From positions 2,698,501 through 2,762,500 of the forward strand of contig NC_081823.1 of the NCBI RefSeq assembly GCF_030704535.1: a DNA stretch of 64,000 bases. The letters are read 5' to 3'. How positions within the stretch are numbered: position 1 is the stretch's first letter; every line of letters begins with the position of its first letter. Source of the stretch: Vitis vinifera (taxonomy: Eukaryota > Streptophyta > Magnoliopsida > Vitales > Vitaceae). Below the pieces are notes generated by a model. That model was not told where the DNA came from. It saw only the letters and a program-made list of their open reading frames with translations, and searched no databases. The position numbers and the translations under genes were made by a program. Shown here piece by piece: positions 11,156 to 23,870 of the stretch.

Positions 11156-11754
11156 GGGTGTAACTTAGGCAGGATTTGGATGAGCTTAGATAAACATTTT
11201 CAATACTTGGGTTGTATTTAGATTAAGTTTTCTCAATTCAAACTCAATTCTTATTTGATTCGAGGCCTTATACAACTCAAGTCTAACCCGAATCTAATTT
11301 AATTTTTATAAAATTTATAATGTTTAATATCTTGTATAATTGTATCGATTTTTTTTTTTTAGATTTTAAAGAAAACACATCAAATTATAATTATATTATG
11401 TATTTTTTATTTTTTAATAAAAATATATATGTTTTTTTTTTTTTTTTATTGTTATCTTGAAATTTTGGTATAAATATATAGAGAGAAAAAAAAGTTTGTA
11501 AAAACTACTAGAATGAATTGACTAACTTGAATCTAATCCATCAACTCGAGTTTAATTTGATCAACTCAAATTTAACTTGATCAACTTAAATTCAACTCGA
11601 GTTAGAAAAATGATGTTAGATTTGACTTGGGTTAAATTTTAAGTTAGAGGTTGGGTTGAATTAAATTTAGGTTGACTTTTTTTATAATAAAAAATTGGGT
11701 TAAGTTCGGTTCAGGTTACTCATCAACCAAACGAATCCACCCAAGTTACAACCC
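11156..11754. mobile_element. Candidate MITE-like element with terminal inverted repeats
   Basis: The left end reads GGGTGTAACTTAGGCAGGAT. The right end, reverse-complemented, reads AGGGTTGTAACTTGGGTGGA. This gives an imperfect inverted repeat of about 22 bp around a 600-bp AT-rich body. The body has repeated phrases of the type atcaactcaaatttaacttg. No clear target-site duplication was found. Diverged relatives of the body lie at about 40870-41370. Confidence 0.5.
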
Positions 11755-11759
11755 TGGTA

Positions 11760-12590
11760 ATAACCCTAACCAATAGGTATAATGGAATAACTTGTCCTAG
11801 TTTTAAATCTAACACCCTTATTTGATATGTTAATTAAAAATATTGGTTTGAATTTTAGTTTATTATTGTTTCCCAAATTCCATACACTCTTGAAATAAAT
11901 GAAACCTCAATTTTATTATAGTATATCATGTCTAAATAAATTTTTAACATTATATTTTTATGGTATTTTAACTTAATTTTATAAAAGAACACTAAAAAAT
12001 TAATGTTAATATTTTATTTTATTGAGCAAGAACAATTAGAGGTGTCAACTTTGTGAGGTTAGTCAATCCAACCTTTAAAAAACAAGATAAATTTAAAAAA
12101 CAAGATAAATGTTAATACGAGATTACTGAAAAAAAATTCATATTGAAAGAATAATGATTTAAAAAACAAGGAACAAAAAAAAAAAAAAATCATACCTCAA
12201 ATTTTAAATTTTTTGAAAATGATTCTTAAAAATACAAGATAAATTTATACTTTTTGCATAGGATATTCTATTTTTTATATAAAATTTATTATACAAAAAA
12301 CATGAAGTGTACCCAATCGAGAATTAAATTTTATGATAATTTAGACAACGATTTGAACCTTAAGAAGTACTGCATAATCACAATTCATAGTAACACAACC
12401 CAAATATCACTTCCAAAATGAACCATCAAAATTTATTACCAGAGAAGAGAAACTCAATTTGAAGCTTCTAAATGATTGTTCAGTCAATTGCAACTTTTGC
12501 CTTGATAACCTATGGAACCAGTTCGGCTTCCAACAAAGAAAAGAAACCCCCATTTATGAGGGAAAATAAGTAATCCATCTATATGAAAAA
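11760..12590. other. AT-rich DNA downstream of the S4 gene
   Basis: No gene is visible. The segment 12330-12434 is the part shared with the duplicated block at 7.6 kb. The mRNA end of the S4 gene probably lies between here and 12720. Confidence 0.4.
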
Positions 12591-12720
12591 TGACTTTTTT
12601 ACATGTTCGTTTGATAACCGAGGAACCTTTCATGATGGAGTCTTTCACACTCTCCAACCGGACCCGAATGTCAGGTGTTAACTGCGCCTATCACAACCAG
12701 CACCAGGTGGGTGCAAAAGC

Positions 12721-15700
12721 TTATAGGAATCGAATGAGCTCAACCGCGTACTTTCCCTTCTTTGTCGAGTTTATCTCTCCAATCTGAACCAAAGAAAACA
12801 AGAGCTTAGAGAAATACTTGGATAAAGGCATAACTAAAATGATTCTCTTGCGCAATAGTGTTGTACTAAATTTCTTGACCCACCTTTAGTCTTCCCTTTC
12901 CACTAACTGAGACAACATCTCCAGTCTTGAGTGTTGTTCCGTTTTTCGTCACGGTGGTCCAGTTAACACGAACATCCCCATTACTAAAAGGAGAAGGAAT
13001 TTCAAATTGTTGTACCTCCATTTTCAAGTGAGGCTATGCAAATGTTTTCCCAGCTATATAAAACAGTTCTATAAAGAACAAAACTGGTCACTCAATTAAA
13101 ATACAGAGATTTATTGTATCCGAGAGAAAGATGAACTATCATCTAAACAATGGGGTAAAATCAAAATGCTGAAACAATAGGAACTGTTTGGAAATGTATT
13201 CAAAAAACAGCTTTATAATGTTTTCTAGAACAAAAATCCGTTTGGAAACTTAGAATATTCTCGACCTATTTTCTATAGTTTTAAATACTTATTAAAAATA
13301 ACTTTTATTTATAATGCTTTATTTGTAATCGTTCTCCATAATTATACAATTATTTTTTAAACAAACCTCATAAAACAATTAAAATATGTTATCAAAAAAC
13401 TACATATATATATCATACACGTTTTTAAATATAATACTATTTGAGGATAAATCTCAATGATGGACTACACTTAGAGAAGGGGAAGGAGGGTTGGTTTTGA
13501 ATGGGTGCTGAGGAAGGATTAAAAAAACCCGAGCTAGGAGACGCTTAAAAGTTTTAGTCCGAAATTGTCAGTCTAGCTAAACACTCACGCTATTCACTAC
13601 TATCCTAAATAAGTATCTCACGATGGTAAAGGAACATGAAAAGCCTAACTCTCCAAAGTTTCTAAATAGTTCAGGATCCAATACAAGACAATCAAAGATC
13701 CAATATCACAATTAAAACCAAGTTGTAGATTGCACTAAAGATAAGAGAAAATTACTAAGCAAGTCTTCAAAATAATTTTAGAATTCAAAAAACCCACAGA
13801 ATCAGTTTTCCTTTTCCTCAAGACCACAATGAAACAAAATCATAACCAAAAACCTGAAACTTAAAGTGTAGTTTAGTGTTGTCATTTCAAACTTTTTTGG
13901 GCAAAAGTTCCCTAAGAGCATATCTGCTAAAAAAATTAACTAAACACCCCTAATACAAAGCATGCTCCATCCTCAATCTGTTGGTAAGTGCCACTTAAAA
14001 CTTGCATAAATTTTGATACCATCAAATGTTGTTGCTGCCGTATATTTACATCATCGACTTGTTTAATGCAAAGGTAATAGTAGATCGTTCCAAAATCCAA
14101 AATAGCACAGTAAGAATGTTGAAGTAATGACATGATCAGTTATAATTCAATAGAACTTATTACCACAAAGATGCTGGTCTAGAGGTAGCACCAAATGAGA
14201 ACAGGATGTTAGGAAGTGAAGATACGGTGGTTTGGTCAAGTGAAACAAAGACCAATTTGTTGAACGAACAATAACAGTTCAATCTAGCAATGAAACTAAC
14301 ATTATTGAAATTTAGTGGAAGACAATCATACAAATGCCAACTTGTGAAGGAAATTGAGGAGATGAAAATTTGACAAGAATACATGAAGCAGATTCAGTCC
14401 AGGTGGAATAGCTATACCTGATCAAATCAACTAGTTTGGATCGTGAAAGCTTGAACCCTGCACTAGCTAGTGCATCAACCCTTAGTGATAGTTCTATGGT
14501 TTTGAATGTTGTAGTCCTGCAAAGAGTAAACAACTATGTATAGTGTTTGCTGATGATAGACAAATAATATCAAAAAATAAAACTAGAAAGATCATCAATA
14601 GAATGACTTGTGACCTTGGCTCTTCATATTCAAGAGCAAGCAACGGCATCTTTGTACAAGAGACTGAAACATTGCCAACCTGCCAGAGGAAATTAGTTTC
14701 AATCAGAGATGGTAGGGGATCTGTTAGTGAGATACCAACTGCAATCATATTTCCATTTCCTTCTTATTTTCCGATCCCAATTCAATTGATATAATTCTGT
14801 ATTTTGCTCCACAATTTTGATTATTTTGAGTGGCCCTCAAAGCCTAACTTAAGTGGCAAGTGGTTGTGGTGGGGATGTGAGAGGTTTCAAGTTCAATTCC
14901 CAATAAACAAAAACAAAATGTCGCTCATCAAAAAAATTAATTAGTTTGAACATTTTTAATTATTCCTTAAACTTTTTTATCGAAAAATAACAGAAAAGGA
15001 TGAAAGTTTATTACTATGATAAAATATGACAAACATGAATTATATTGGGGTTTGTTGTACCAATCTCATAAAGTAGAATAAAATATGAATTCTATTAATT
15101 TTTATTGTCTTCAAACCCATAAAGTAGAAATGAATCCAATTTTTCAATTTTCATGTTCGTCAAAAAAAAAAAATTGATTATTTACGAAGAAGCAATATAT
15201 TAGACAGTAAACCCTTACCTTCTCTAGGGATGATACAAGGAAGTCAACAAGTTCTGGAACAATCAGGACTTGAGCCCCTTTTTCTCCCTGGACATCAAAT
15301 AAAGAAAGATTAAACTCAACCCAATAAAAAAGCCAAGCTCATTACTTGGGGCACCTACAGTATAGATGAAACATGAAACTAAATAATTTTTCTGATAACA
15401 AGGTACAGCCTGAATACCATGAATCACCATACTGATTCAATTGAAAATCAGCAACTACAGGTTCAAGACTATGGAATCCCAATCCCAACTAAAAGCTTTC
15501 TGGAGTAAAAATAAACTCGATCCATCAGTTACAACTGACTTACAAGCATTGAATTATTTTGCTCACAATAAATGAGGAGATCAAATAGTTGAAGTCCCCA
15601 CCTGTTTTTCTCCCAGTTGGAACCAATGAAAAGATTAATCCCCGTGTTTCACCTCTAATATCATCAGTATAAATTGAATAAGAATCCCCCATGCTCAAGC

Positions 15701-18134
15701 AGGAAATTCTCTAATTCTCCAAAGGAACAGAATCCCTACTAGCTATGCATAAAATTAAGAGGTTGTGTGTACAAAGGTCCTTTGATTCAGTTGTAGAATA
15801 TCTTCAAAAGGAACAAACCCCTCTATGGTAAAACTGAAATTCAAGTTAAGAAATATTCATGACAAACCTTCCTCAAATAATTGAAGAATGGGCAAATGAA
15901 TTGATTATGGATAATACCTGCAGGATGATATCCCCAAGCTTTTCCCTAGCAATCCCTGTACCAAGAATTGCGCCAAGGAAGTCACCATGAGAACAAGATT
16001 GAAACCCAAAGTTTCCTGTGATACTGGAAAAAGTAATCATTTAACAAATACAAACAAAGGTATGATTGCCTACTGTGATGCTACTAAAGTCTGAAATGGG
16101 TGATTAATCAGTATGACTTACCGCAATGCTGCAACTATATCTGGAGCAGTTGTCAATACCTCTGAATGTCCAACTGAAAGTCGGCAACGCTCAGCCTAGA
16201 GAATTCAGAAGACACATCACTTAATAAACATAGATAATCTATTTAAACATTCCCAAACCAGAATGTATTGATTAGTTTAGTTTAACCTGAGGGTATCCTC
16301 CCTGTGCAACAGCTTTCATGTCAGCTAGCTTTTCCAACACTATCATTGATTCCTTCAGTACTGGTGGAGTAAGAAAATCAGTGTGGAGAACTTCTCTCCT
16401 TGCTGATGCTCGTTTTGCCTTGAGAAGTGCAGATAAAATTTGAGTAATCAGAATTCCATTTCAAGATAAACTGAGTAATCAGAATTACTGTTTCATGACT
16501 AAACAATAAGCTTAACCTTGAGTTAAGACACTGAGTAATCAGGACTTTCCTTTCGTAACTAAACAATGTACTTAGCTTGAGTTGAGAGTTCAAAAATCAT
16601 ACCACTTTCATTCTATCAAACAGAAGGGGAAAAAAAGACAAAATAAGATGTGATTCATGAGATTGTACTTTGTGAATATCTGCAAACAAGCAAAGCACAT
16701 ACCATTTCAAGAATATGTTTCACAGCTTCAATAGTGCTTCTGTCTGCTACTCCTTTGAGTAAAGAATTAGCATCCCCCTTCATAGCTTGTGCCAAGTGAC
16801 ACATCCCTGAAGCTATGTTGTATAGAGAACAAAAAAGAGTTACTTAACCATTCATCAAATAAAACATTAGATCTACTAAACCCATTGATCACATGCAATT
16901 GTATAGGTGAGCAGCAGTTTTAAGAAACAGGCTTCTGTGAACTCACTGAAAATCCTCAGGCATCCCAGGCTTTTGTTATCATGGATACAATACATAATTT
17001 CTGTTGGTCATACCCGAATGGCAGCTGTGTCTTATGAAACAAATAGCATATACTAATCATGTACCTAAATGCAACACAAACTGCTTTGGCATGAATAGCA
17101 ACATTGTCCAGCTCACCAAGTACTCAATACTAGTGACCGACAATAAGTAAGCAAGCTTTCATGAAAGACTTGCATACCTAATTTTTCATTTCTCCTTCAA
17201 AGTTTTCCCAATGTTTCATTTGATTAGGGTGCAATGTTTGGATATACTAATATATATAGTTTTGGTTTCCAGAAAACTGAAAGTACCTTAACTAAGATAG
17301 CTGTACTAATCTTAGTGGTGCCAATCCCACTTGGGTGAAATGTGTCCTTCCCCAGCCAAAATAATGAAAATTTTAAAATTTTAAAATTTTAAATGCCACT
17401 TTCTAGATTTTATCATCTACCAAACAAAGCCCAAAGCCAAGGACCCCAAGTATATTTTTACCCAAATGAGTGAATCACATAATGAATCAAACATTTCCCA
17501 ACAAGATTTTCAAAAAGAAAGGAAAAAGAAAAAAAATGTAATTTCCATTCACCAAATCAATTACATACCATTACTTACATGTTTCTGAACTTCACTTAAA
17601 CGGGAATTCGAGATTAGGAAAAAATGCCTAAAAATTTAACACAAATACACAACACATAAACCATAATTACATATTTCTGAACTTCAACCAAATGGGTATT
17701 ACAGATTCAATCAACATAGTTACTTGTTACATACACCATAATAAATTAAATGTCTCTGAAATTCAACTAAATGGATACAGAAGGCGACACAAAAATTAAA
17801 AATTTAACAAAAATCCATGTTACAGATAGCAAAAATTACTTGTTTCTGAAGATTCTGCTAAATGGGTATTTGAAATTACACAAAATGACAACAAGTTTGA
17901 CACCAAATACATATTAGATACACCAAAACTTACATGTTTCTGACGTTGAAGTAAATGAGTATTACCCTGAGATACATGATTTATACCTGAAGAATTCAGA
18001 TGGGTTGAGAGAGGAAAAGAGCGAAGATTTTTATAGTAGAAGAGCGTGTTGTTGATGTGAGTGAGGCGAAGAGGTAAAAAAGAGTGAAGCGCTTTTCTTA
18101 GAACAGAAGGGGTTGTGAAGCCGGTGGCAGCCAT
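12721..18134 (-). CDS. Plastid S4-domain RNA-binding protein (PS II S4 / YlmH-like)
   Basis: Ten exons can be joined on the minus strand: 17987-18134, 16703-16806, 16287-16418, 16122-16195, 15918-16023, 15219-15287, 14615-14679, 14418-14516, 12884-12983 and 12721-12783. All introns are GT-AG. They encode about 319 residues. The start is MAATGFTTPSV; MPAM three codons upstream (18143) is an alternative. The first 45 residues are rich in Ser, Leu, Arg and Asn with few acids, like a plastid transit peptide. The body resembles the plant and cyanobacterial photosystem II S4-domain proteins (Arabidopsis At1g53120 type), for example GNFGFQSCSHGDFLGAILG and TDFLTPPVL. The S4 RNA-binding fold lies in the last third (SAGFKLSRSKLVDLI, NGDVRVNW, VSVSGKGRLK). 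A role in plastid RNA or ribosome binding is inferred from the family. The gene carries a SINE-like insertion in intron 6. Confidence 0.88.
14833..14935 (+). mobile_element. tRNA-derived SINE-like insertion in S4-gene intron 6
   Basis: The plus strand contains TGGCAAGTGG (14855-14864), like a Pol III box A. Some 26 nt later comes GTTCAATTCC (14891-14900), like box B. An A-rich tail follows (atcaaaaaaattaat). Order and spacing fit tRNA-derived plant SINEs such as the Au family. Target-site duplications were not resolved, so the borders are approximate. It is antisense to the host gene. Confidence 0.45.
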
Positions 18135-18149
18135 GGCAGGCATGAGGAC

Positions 18150-18480
18150 TGAGCTCGAGTGCCCGTTCCATGACTGAAATTTAGACTTTCAAAATGGGCT
18201 GGGCGGCCCAGGCCCAGGCCACCGACCGGGCTGGCCCTACTGGGCTGCTCTCGGCGGGCCGCGGTCCAACGGCTTCTATGGGAAAATGCGAAGGTTCCAC
18301 AAAGAAACAAAAAATCCGACCACGACCATCGAATATGTACGATTAAATCTAGATGGTCGATTGAGAGTATAGACGAATGGTACGGGTGTAAACAAATAGA
18401 ATTATGCCACAAATAATCAAACTTAAAAATATGCCTATGGTAGCATATGATTAATAAAGTATTTTCGATGGTTATCAAAA
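18150..18480 (-). promoter_or_regulatory. Presumed promoter / 5' flank of the S4 gene
   Basis: Immediately upstream of the start codon lies a GC-rich patch (18185-18270) containing ggcccaggcccaggcc and gggctgg. It resembles the site-II-like GGCCCA (TGGGCC/T) elements common upstream of plant housekeeping and organelle-protein genes. No TATA box is placed with confidence. The minus frame across it is compositional. Confidence 0.35.
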
Positions 18481-19850
18481 TACACTAAGTTTCACATAAT
18501 ATCAAACTTGTGGAAAATCTTAATTGGTAGGAAGTTGTTGTTGATGTTTTTTTTTTTTTTGATCGTTTATGAATGTTATCGTAATCACTTTGAAGATTAT
18601 GATCATCATTATAGCACTCAACGGGTGTCAATCCTTTTTTGTTTTAGTTGAAATTTCTTCTACCCTATTAATCATTTCAACAACTATCCAAAAAAAACTT
18701 GTGCATACTCTAAGAATGTTCTCTCTTTCTCTTTTTGAACCAGAATTAATATACTAGCTAAAGAAATGATAAGATAATTTAATAAGCATAACAAGTCAAA
18801 AAAAAATTATACATTTATTCTAAGCCATGAGACAATTAGAAAATTATGTCTTATTCTGAAATTGACTTTTTTATTACGACAAGATTATCATATATATTTT
18901 ATAAATCTCTTAAATATTTTTTAAGAGATCATGACTTCTTTTTTAGAATCATTAACATGTGTTTCAAGCTCATGGATCAGTATCGTAGATTATGACTTTT
19001 TTTTTTTCTTATATATGACATATTATATAGATTCAATGTGAGATTATAAAAGAAAAATGATAGATTTTTGCCTAATAAAATTTCCATTATATTTTAGTTC
19101 AATATAAATGGTAAAAGATTTTGGGAAAAGAAGTGTTTGAAAGAAAAGAAAATTTATTAGCATAATTAGAATTCTACCTACCATGTACTAATAATAGATT
19201 ATATCAATAATACGGTAGTATTATACTTTGACTTTGACTTTGACTTTACTTTTCAAGGATCTCTCATGACACCATTATCCTATATGCCTTTAGGATCCAC
19301 ATTTTGTTATAACTTTTTATTCTTAATTTCTTTAAATATTTACCGAACTCTAACCTTTCGTCACATGCCTTTGTCTACATCACTTGTACCCCATTTTATA
19401 AGCTATAAAAAAAACTCTTCAAAGTTGTACTTTGTTTGTTAGTAATTTTATTCATTTTCATTCTGAAGACAAATTAATTTTTTTTGATAAGGTATGATTG
19501 AATTAAAAGTTTTAATTCATTTAAAATGTCTTAATTAATTTGGAAAGAATTTAAAATTTAAAAAGAAAAATCTTCCAAATAATAAAACTAATTTGTAAAG
19601 AAATTTTAAATTGAGGATTTAAAATTAAGAATTTTATAAAGAAATTTTTTTCAAATATTTTTTAATTCAATTTAAAATATAAAATATTTCCAAATCTTTT
19701 TAAAACTCTTAAGTTTCTAAATTATTTTTAATTAAGTATGATTTCTAAATTGATTCCAATTCTACTAGTTATATATATATACTCTACATTCTAATTCTAC
19801 TAGTTATTAAATGTTTTATATGATAATAATGTACAAACCACATATTTAAC
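18481..19850. other. AT-rich intergenic DNA with a TTTGAC hexamer array
   Basis: No gene is supported. Positions 19227-19244 hold three tandem TTTGAC units, a W-box core on the opposite strand, followed by a near-copy. Nothing nearby suggests which gene they could serve. Confidence 0.4.
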
Positions 19851-19852
19851 CA

Positions 19853-20035
19853 AAACTCATCTCACATTGGAAATTTACAACATCTTAATAAAGGCAAGTG
19901 AGCTTAGAAGAAAGGAACTTAAGTCTTTATAACCAAAACCTATACCACATCGGCAATTTACAAACTACGTATATGGTGCTACACATCTTAGTAACAAGCA
20001 AGTGGACTTGGAAGAAATGAACTTGGGCCAAATGA
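19853..20035. repeat. Imperfect tandem pair of an LTR/TRIM-like unit
   Basis: Two related stretches. One is at about 19853-19926 (ctcacattggaaatttacaa ... gcaagtgagcttagaagaaa). The other is at about 19932-20035 (ccacatcggcaatttacaaa ... gcaagtggacttggaagaaa). The phrase ACCACATCGG resembles a snRNA-type USE, as in the TRIM at 2.9 kb. This may be LTR debris of another small element. Borders are approximate. Confidence 0.45.
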
Positions 20036-20191
20036 ATAGGTTACCCAACAAGTTTTAGTAACATGTCACCAATCCAGGCGGTTCAACAATGGTCCAACTT
20101 TTGAACATCTATTTCATCAATAAGATTCAAATGATAAAAAATAAAAAATAAGAATCAAATAACTTTAATAACAGTTTCAAATGATAAGAGT

Positions 20192-20862
20192 AAGAAATAA
20201 GATTCAAATGATTTTGGCAATAGTTATACTTATATGTATTTCGATTTCAATTTAAGATATAACTTAAAACAAGTTTGATTATTTATTAAAACTATTAATT
20301 ATAATTTGAAGAGTTGGATAATCTGCCAATAGAATTGGTTTATTCTATTATTATGAATTATACCAAGAAAGGAATAATAAATATCCTAAAATTAAATATA
20401 AACTCTTTATGTATGTTTTATATTTAGTAAGCTCCCATATCTTAATATCTCTCAAGTTATCAGAATAAATTTAAATATTATTAGAGAAATAAATTTAAAT
20501 ATTATTAGAGTGGAGAGTGCAAGATTGTATGTGTTGTGATCTTCATAAAAAAACCCTAAAATAAAATTTTGAAACCTATGAACTATCATAAATACAAAAT
20601 TACAATGAAATGAGTGTTTGAAGGCCAAGAAATAAGATTTAAATGATAAGAACAAATAATAAGGGAAATGAAGATGACTTTGAACAAGTTATGCTTAGTT
20701 GTATTTTGTTTTCAATTTAAGATATAACTTAAAATAAGGTTGATTATTTATTAAAACTAATAATTACAATTTGAAGAGTGGGATAATTGTACAATGGAAG
20801 TAATTTATTTTATTATTATGAATTATATAAAGAAATGAATAACAAATATCCTAAAATTATAG
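20192..20862. repeat. Direct duplication of a 0.2-kb segment
   Basis: Positions 20192-20396 and 20626-20862 are diverged direct repeats. Shared phrases in the same order are aagaaataagatt(c/t)aaatgat, tttcaatttaagatataact, gattatttattaaaact and aaatatcctaaaatta. About 230 bp of unrelated AT-rich DNA lies between. The ORF at 20787-21044 begins inside the second copy and is not considered real. Confidence 0.75.
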
Positions 20863-21109
20863 AAAATAAATACAGGGATTTGAGGGTGATCAGATTATTG
20901 TTTTTGCTTTTGCAACAAAAAAGGTCAAACAAGGATATATTGCAACAGGACAGGAAACAAAAAGCCATAACGTATGGTCATGCAAACTCATTGATCAAGA
21001 ATACATTGATGCTGAAATTGCTGAGAAAGTCCAAGAAGCCATGATGATTTTGGAATTGTTGAGGAATTGTTGAATAATAATATAATTTAGTATAATTACT
21101 AATATTCTT

Positions 21110-23870
21110 TTTAATTACCTCCCATATCTTAAATTCACAATGCAGGTTAATTTCAATAGCATCCATCCTATTAATCAAATCAAACTAAAAAACATTTAAG
21201 CAAAGACATTTTTCAAAATGCAAGCTAAAAATCTGCAGACCCTTAAAAGTGCGTTGTAAAGCTCTACATAACTAGAAAATGGAGTTAATTGCATGACAAA
21301 TACTTTTAAAATAACAAACAAATTTAACATGATAGGTAAAATGCACATGATTAATGGTGGTGCTATTAAAGTAGTTGCACACAATATCTATGCATCATCC
21401 TATTATTATTATTAAGAAATATATATATATATATATATGTTTTCAAACAACAAAGAAGAAAAATACAAAGAATCTAATAAATTTTGGTTTTCTTTTTAAT
21501 TAAAAAATTATAATTCAATGGCGAATCTCTTTCTAGCAACATACGGGTAAGGTACCTATTAATTTGAGTTGTATTTCTTTTTTCCCTTTTCTCTATTGTT
21601 ATTATTGTATTTTGGTGAAATACTATGCATATGATGTTATTTGTGGAAAAGTTTAGGTAGTATCTTGTTGTATTTTAATAATTTTATTGATGGAAGATTC
21701 CGGTGTTGTGATTCTTGTGCATTGTGTTAAATCTATATTGCATTTTTTTATTTGTTCGCAATTGTTTGGTTCAATGTATTTTAAGTTTTAGTATGTTGTT
21801 TGTTTAAAATTACTAACATTATCGGAAGCACCATGTAAATATGCTTTTATCAAAGTTTATATAACCTAATTTTGGAAATATTTTGTTAAAATCAATTCTA
21901 GCTATTCAATGACTTCTTGTACAAGATCTCTAAATTAACAATCCTCCATCCAAAAAATAGACTTGCTTTTACTTTCACTCACTATTGCTACATGGTATTG
22001 CTTGAGTACACCTATTGTTTTTCAAAATTGTTTTAAAAAATTAAGGATTTAAAAAAATTTACTATATAAAATTTAAAATTTTTAAAAACAAAAGGATAAA
22101 TTTATATTTTATATAGAAGTTATAATTATTTTTTATTTCTAAAAACACAAAATCGGAAATGTATCCAAATGAGAATTAAGTTAATAATAAATAATAAAAT
22201 AAAATTAATTATAAGTAAAAATAATAATTAAAGGTGGTATTCACAACTCAAAAGAGTAGTTATACTTTTAAAAATGTTCAAACCTTTAAATCCTAAATTA
22301 TGTCCAAATGAAATATCATTCTGATTAAAATATTTTTATTCTTTTACACTAGAAGATAGTTTTTTGTAATAATGATAAAGTCTCTTACAAAATATTAGAT
22401 AAATAGAAAATATATATTACAATCAACTCAAATTTCTAATCTTGTAAGCATGTACCTTATCATTATCTTTAATAAAATAAATAATGTTCCAAAAATGTTT
22501 CAACTTATTTCTTGGGAATAATTTTCATCAACATATAAAATGCATTTTCCAATGTGTAGAATGAAATAATGTTGGTGTTGTATTAATGAGTGACGGTTTG
22601 ATGATATAAGGGGGAAATTCTATCAAAACAATAGGAGGAATTACTCGAATACTTGTAAGTGATGCTTATTTGGGTTATGTTATAAATGTCATAACAAAAC
22701 TTATTGATGGTAGGGGTGAAATTTCAACTTTGGTTAATTAATTCTCACCCTCCATGTATTATTTCGAGATGTTTTATACACGAGTCTGTTCAAAAATGGT
22801 ATTATCTATTTCAATGAAATTCATTTTACCTCCCCATATTTTATTATGACATGAAAAACTTATATTCGAGATAAGGAAATTTCACCTTTAGTATAACTAT
22901 AAATAATCTAGTATAATTAAACATATTGTTTTTAAATACCATCAATACCTAAAATTCCTAATACAAATTATTTCTAATACTACTCGTAATATTACTCAAA
23001 CAAAAATATTAATCAAACCATATTTTTAAAATGTAAGATACAAATTTGCAACTACTAGGTGGGTATGTCTTTGCAGGGTAAACTACAAAATGGAGTGAAA
23101 TGACATGAAAAATAGTATTATTGATAGAAGAAACAAGTTTAAAATGGTAGGTAAAATCTACATGATAAAGAAAGTGTGAGTGATGAATGATAGGGTTTTT
23201 ATGCTGTTAAACTAACTCAACAACACCATACATGTGCATTTTTTATCTAATATATAAAGACAAACTTAATTATGTGACATACTTTTTTATAATAATAGGA
23301 TAGTTTCTTACAAAGTATAATGCAAATAAATATTTATCAAAAACTTAAAAGTAAGGTACATTCCTAAAACTTGAAAACACCTATCTTCCCCGACCATCCA
23401 ATTTTCGATATTTAATAAAATGAGAAATAAATAATGGTAAAGTAATTCTTAAAGTCGTAATAAAATTGGTCAAAATAGAGATCTTCAATAAAAATATCTA
23501 ATTCAATAAAAGTTGCATGTTTATATAATACTGTTTCCACATATCTTCTTCTAACATAAAATTGGTCTTTTGTCTATTGAAACAAACTTTGATAAATATA
23601 TATACATGTTCTTTTTAGTTACCTCCAGTGCCTCAAATTCATAGTACAGATTAATTTCACTACCATTCATCCCATTAATCAAACAAAAATGTTAACCAAT
23701 AGACATTTTTATAATGTAACTTGCTCAATTTGCAACTACTCTCAACGTTGGTGGGTATGCCTTTGCAATGATAACATACTACAAAATAGGGTAAAATTGC
23801 ATGAGAAATTGTGGCAGAGAAAGTATGACTGATGAGTTGGTCCTGTTAATCATACTGCATACAGCATGCA
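21110..23870. repeat. Three diverged copies of one dispersed repeat
   Basis: Related segments lie at about 21110-21400, 22925-23235 and 23610-23870. In the same order they share a run like ttaatttcaatagcatccatcctattaatcaaa (or relatives), a middle tttgcaactact/ggtgggtatg phrase in two copies, then ctacaaaatggagt.aaat.gcatga and a tail with gataggtaaaat..acatgat. The sequences between are AT-rich and empty. The family is unidentified, and no ends or duplications were resolved. Confidence 0.55.

Noticed and set aside
14833..14935. Functional tRNA gene
   Set aside because: Box A and box B are present, but no cloverleaf could be folded by eye. The A-rich tail fits a SINE better.
20787..21044. 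85-codon plus-strand frame
   Set aside because: It starts inside a direct repeat copy, is AT-rich and Lys/Leu/Asn-biased, and resembles no known protein.
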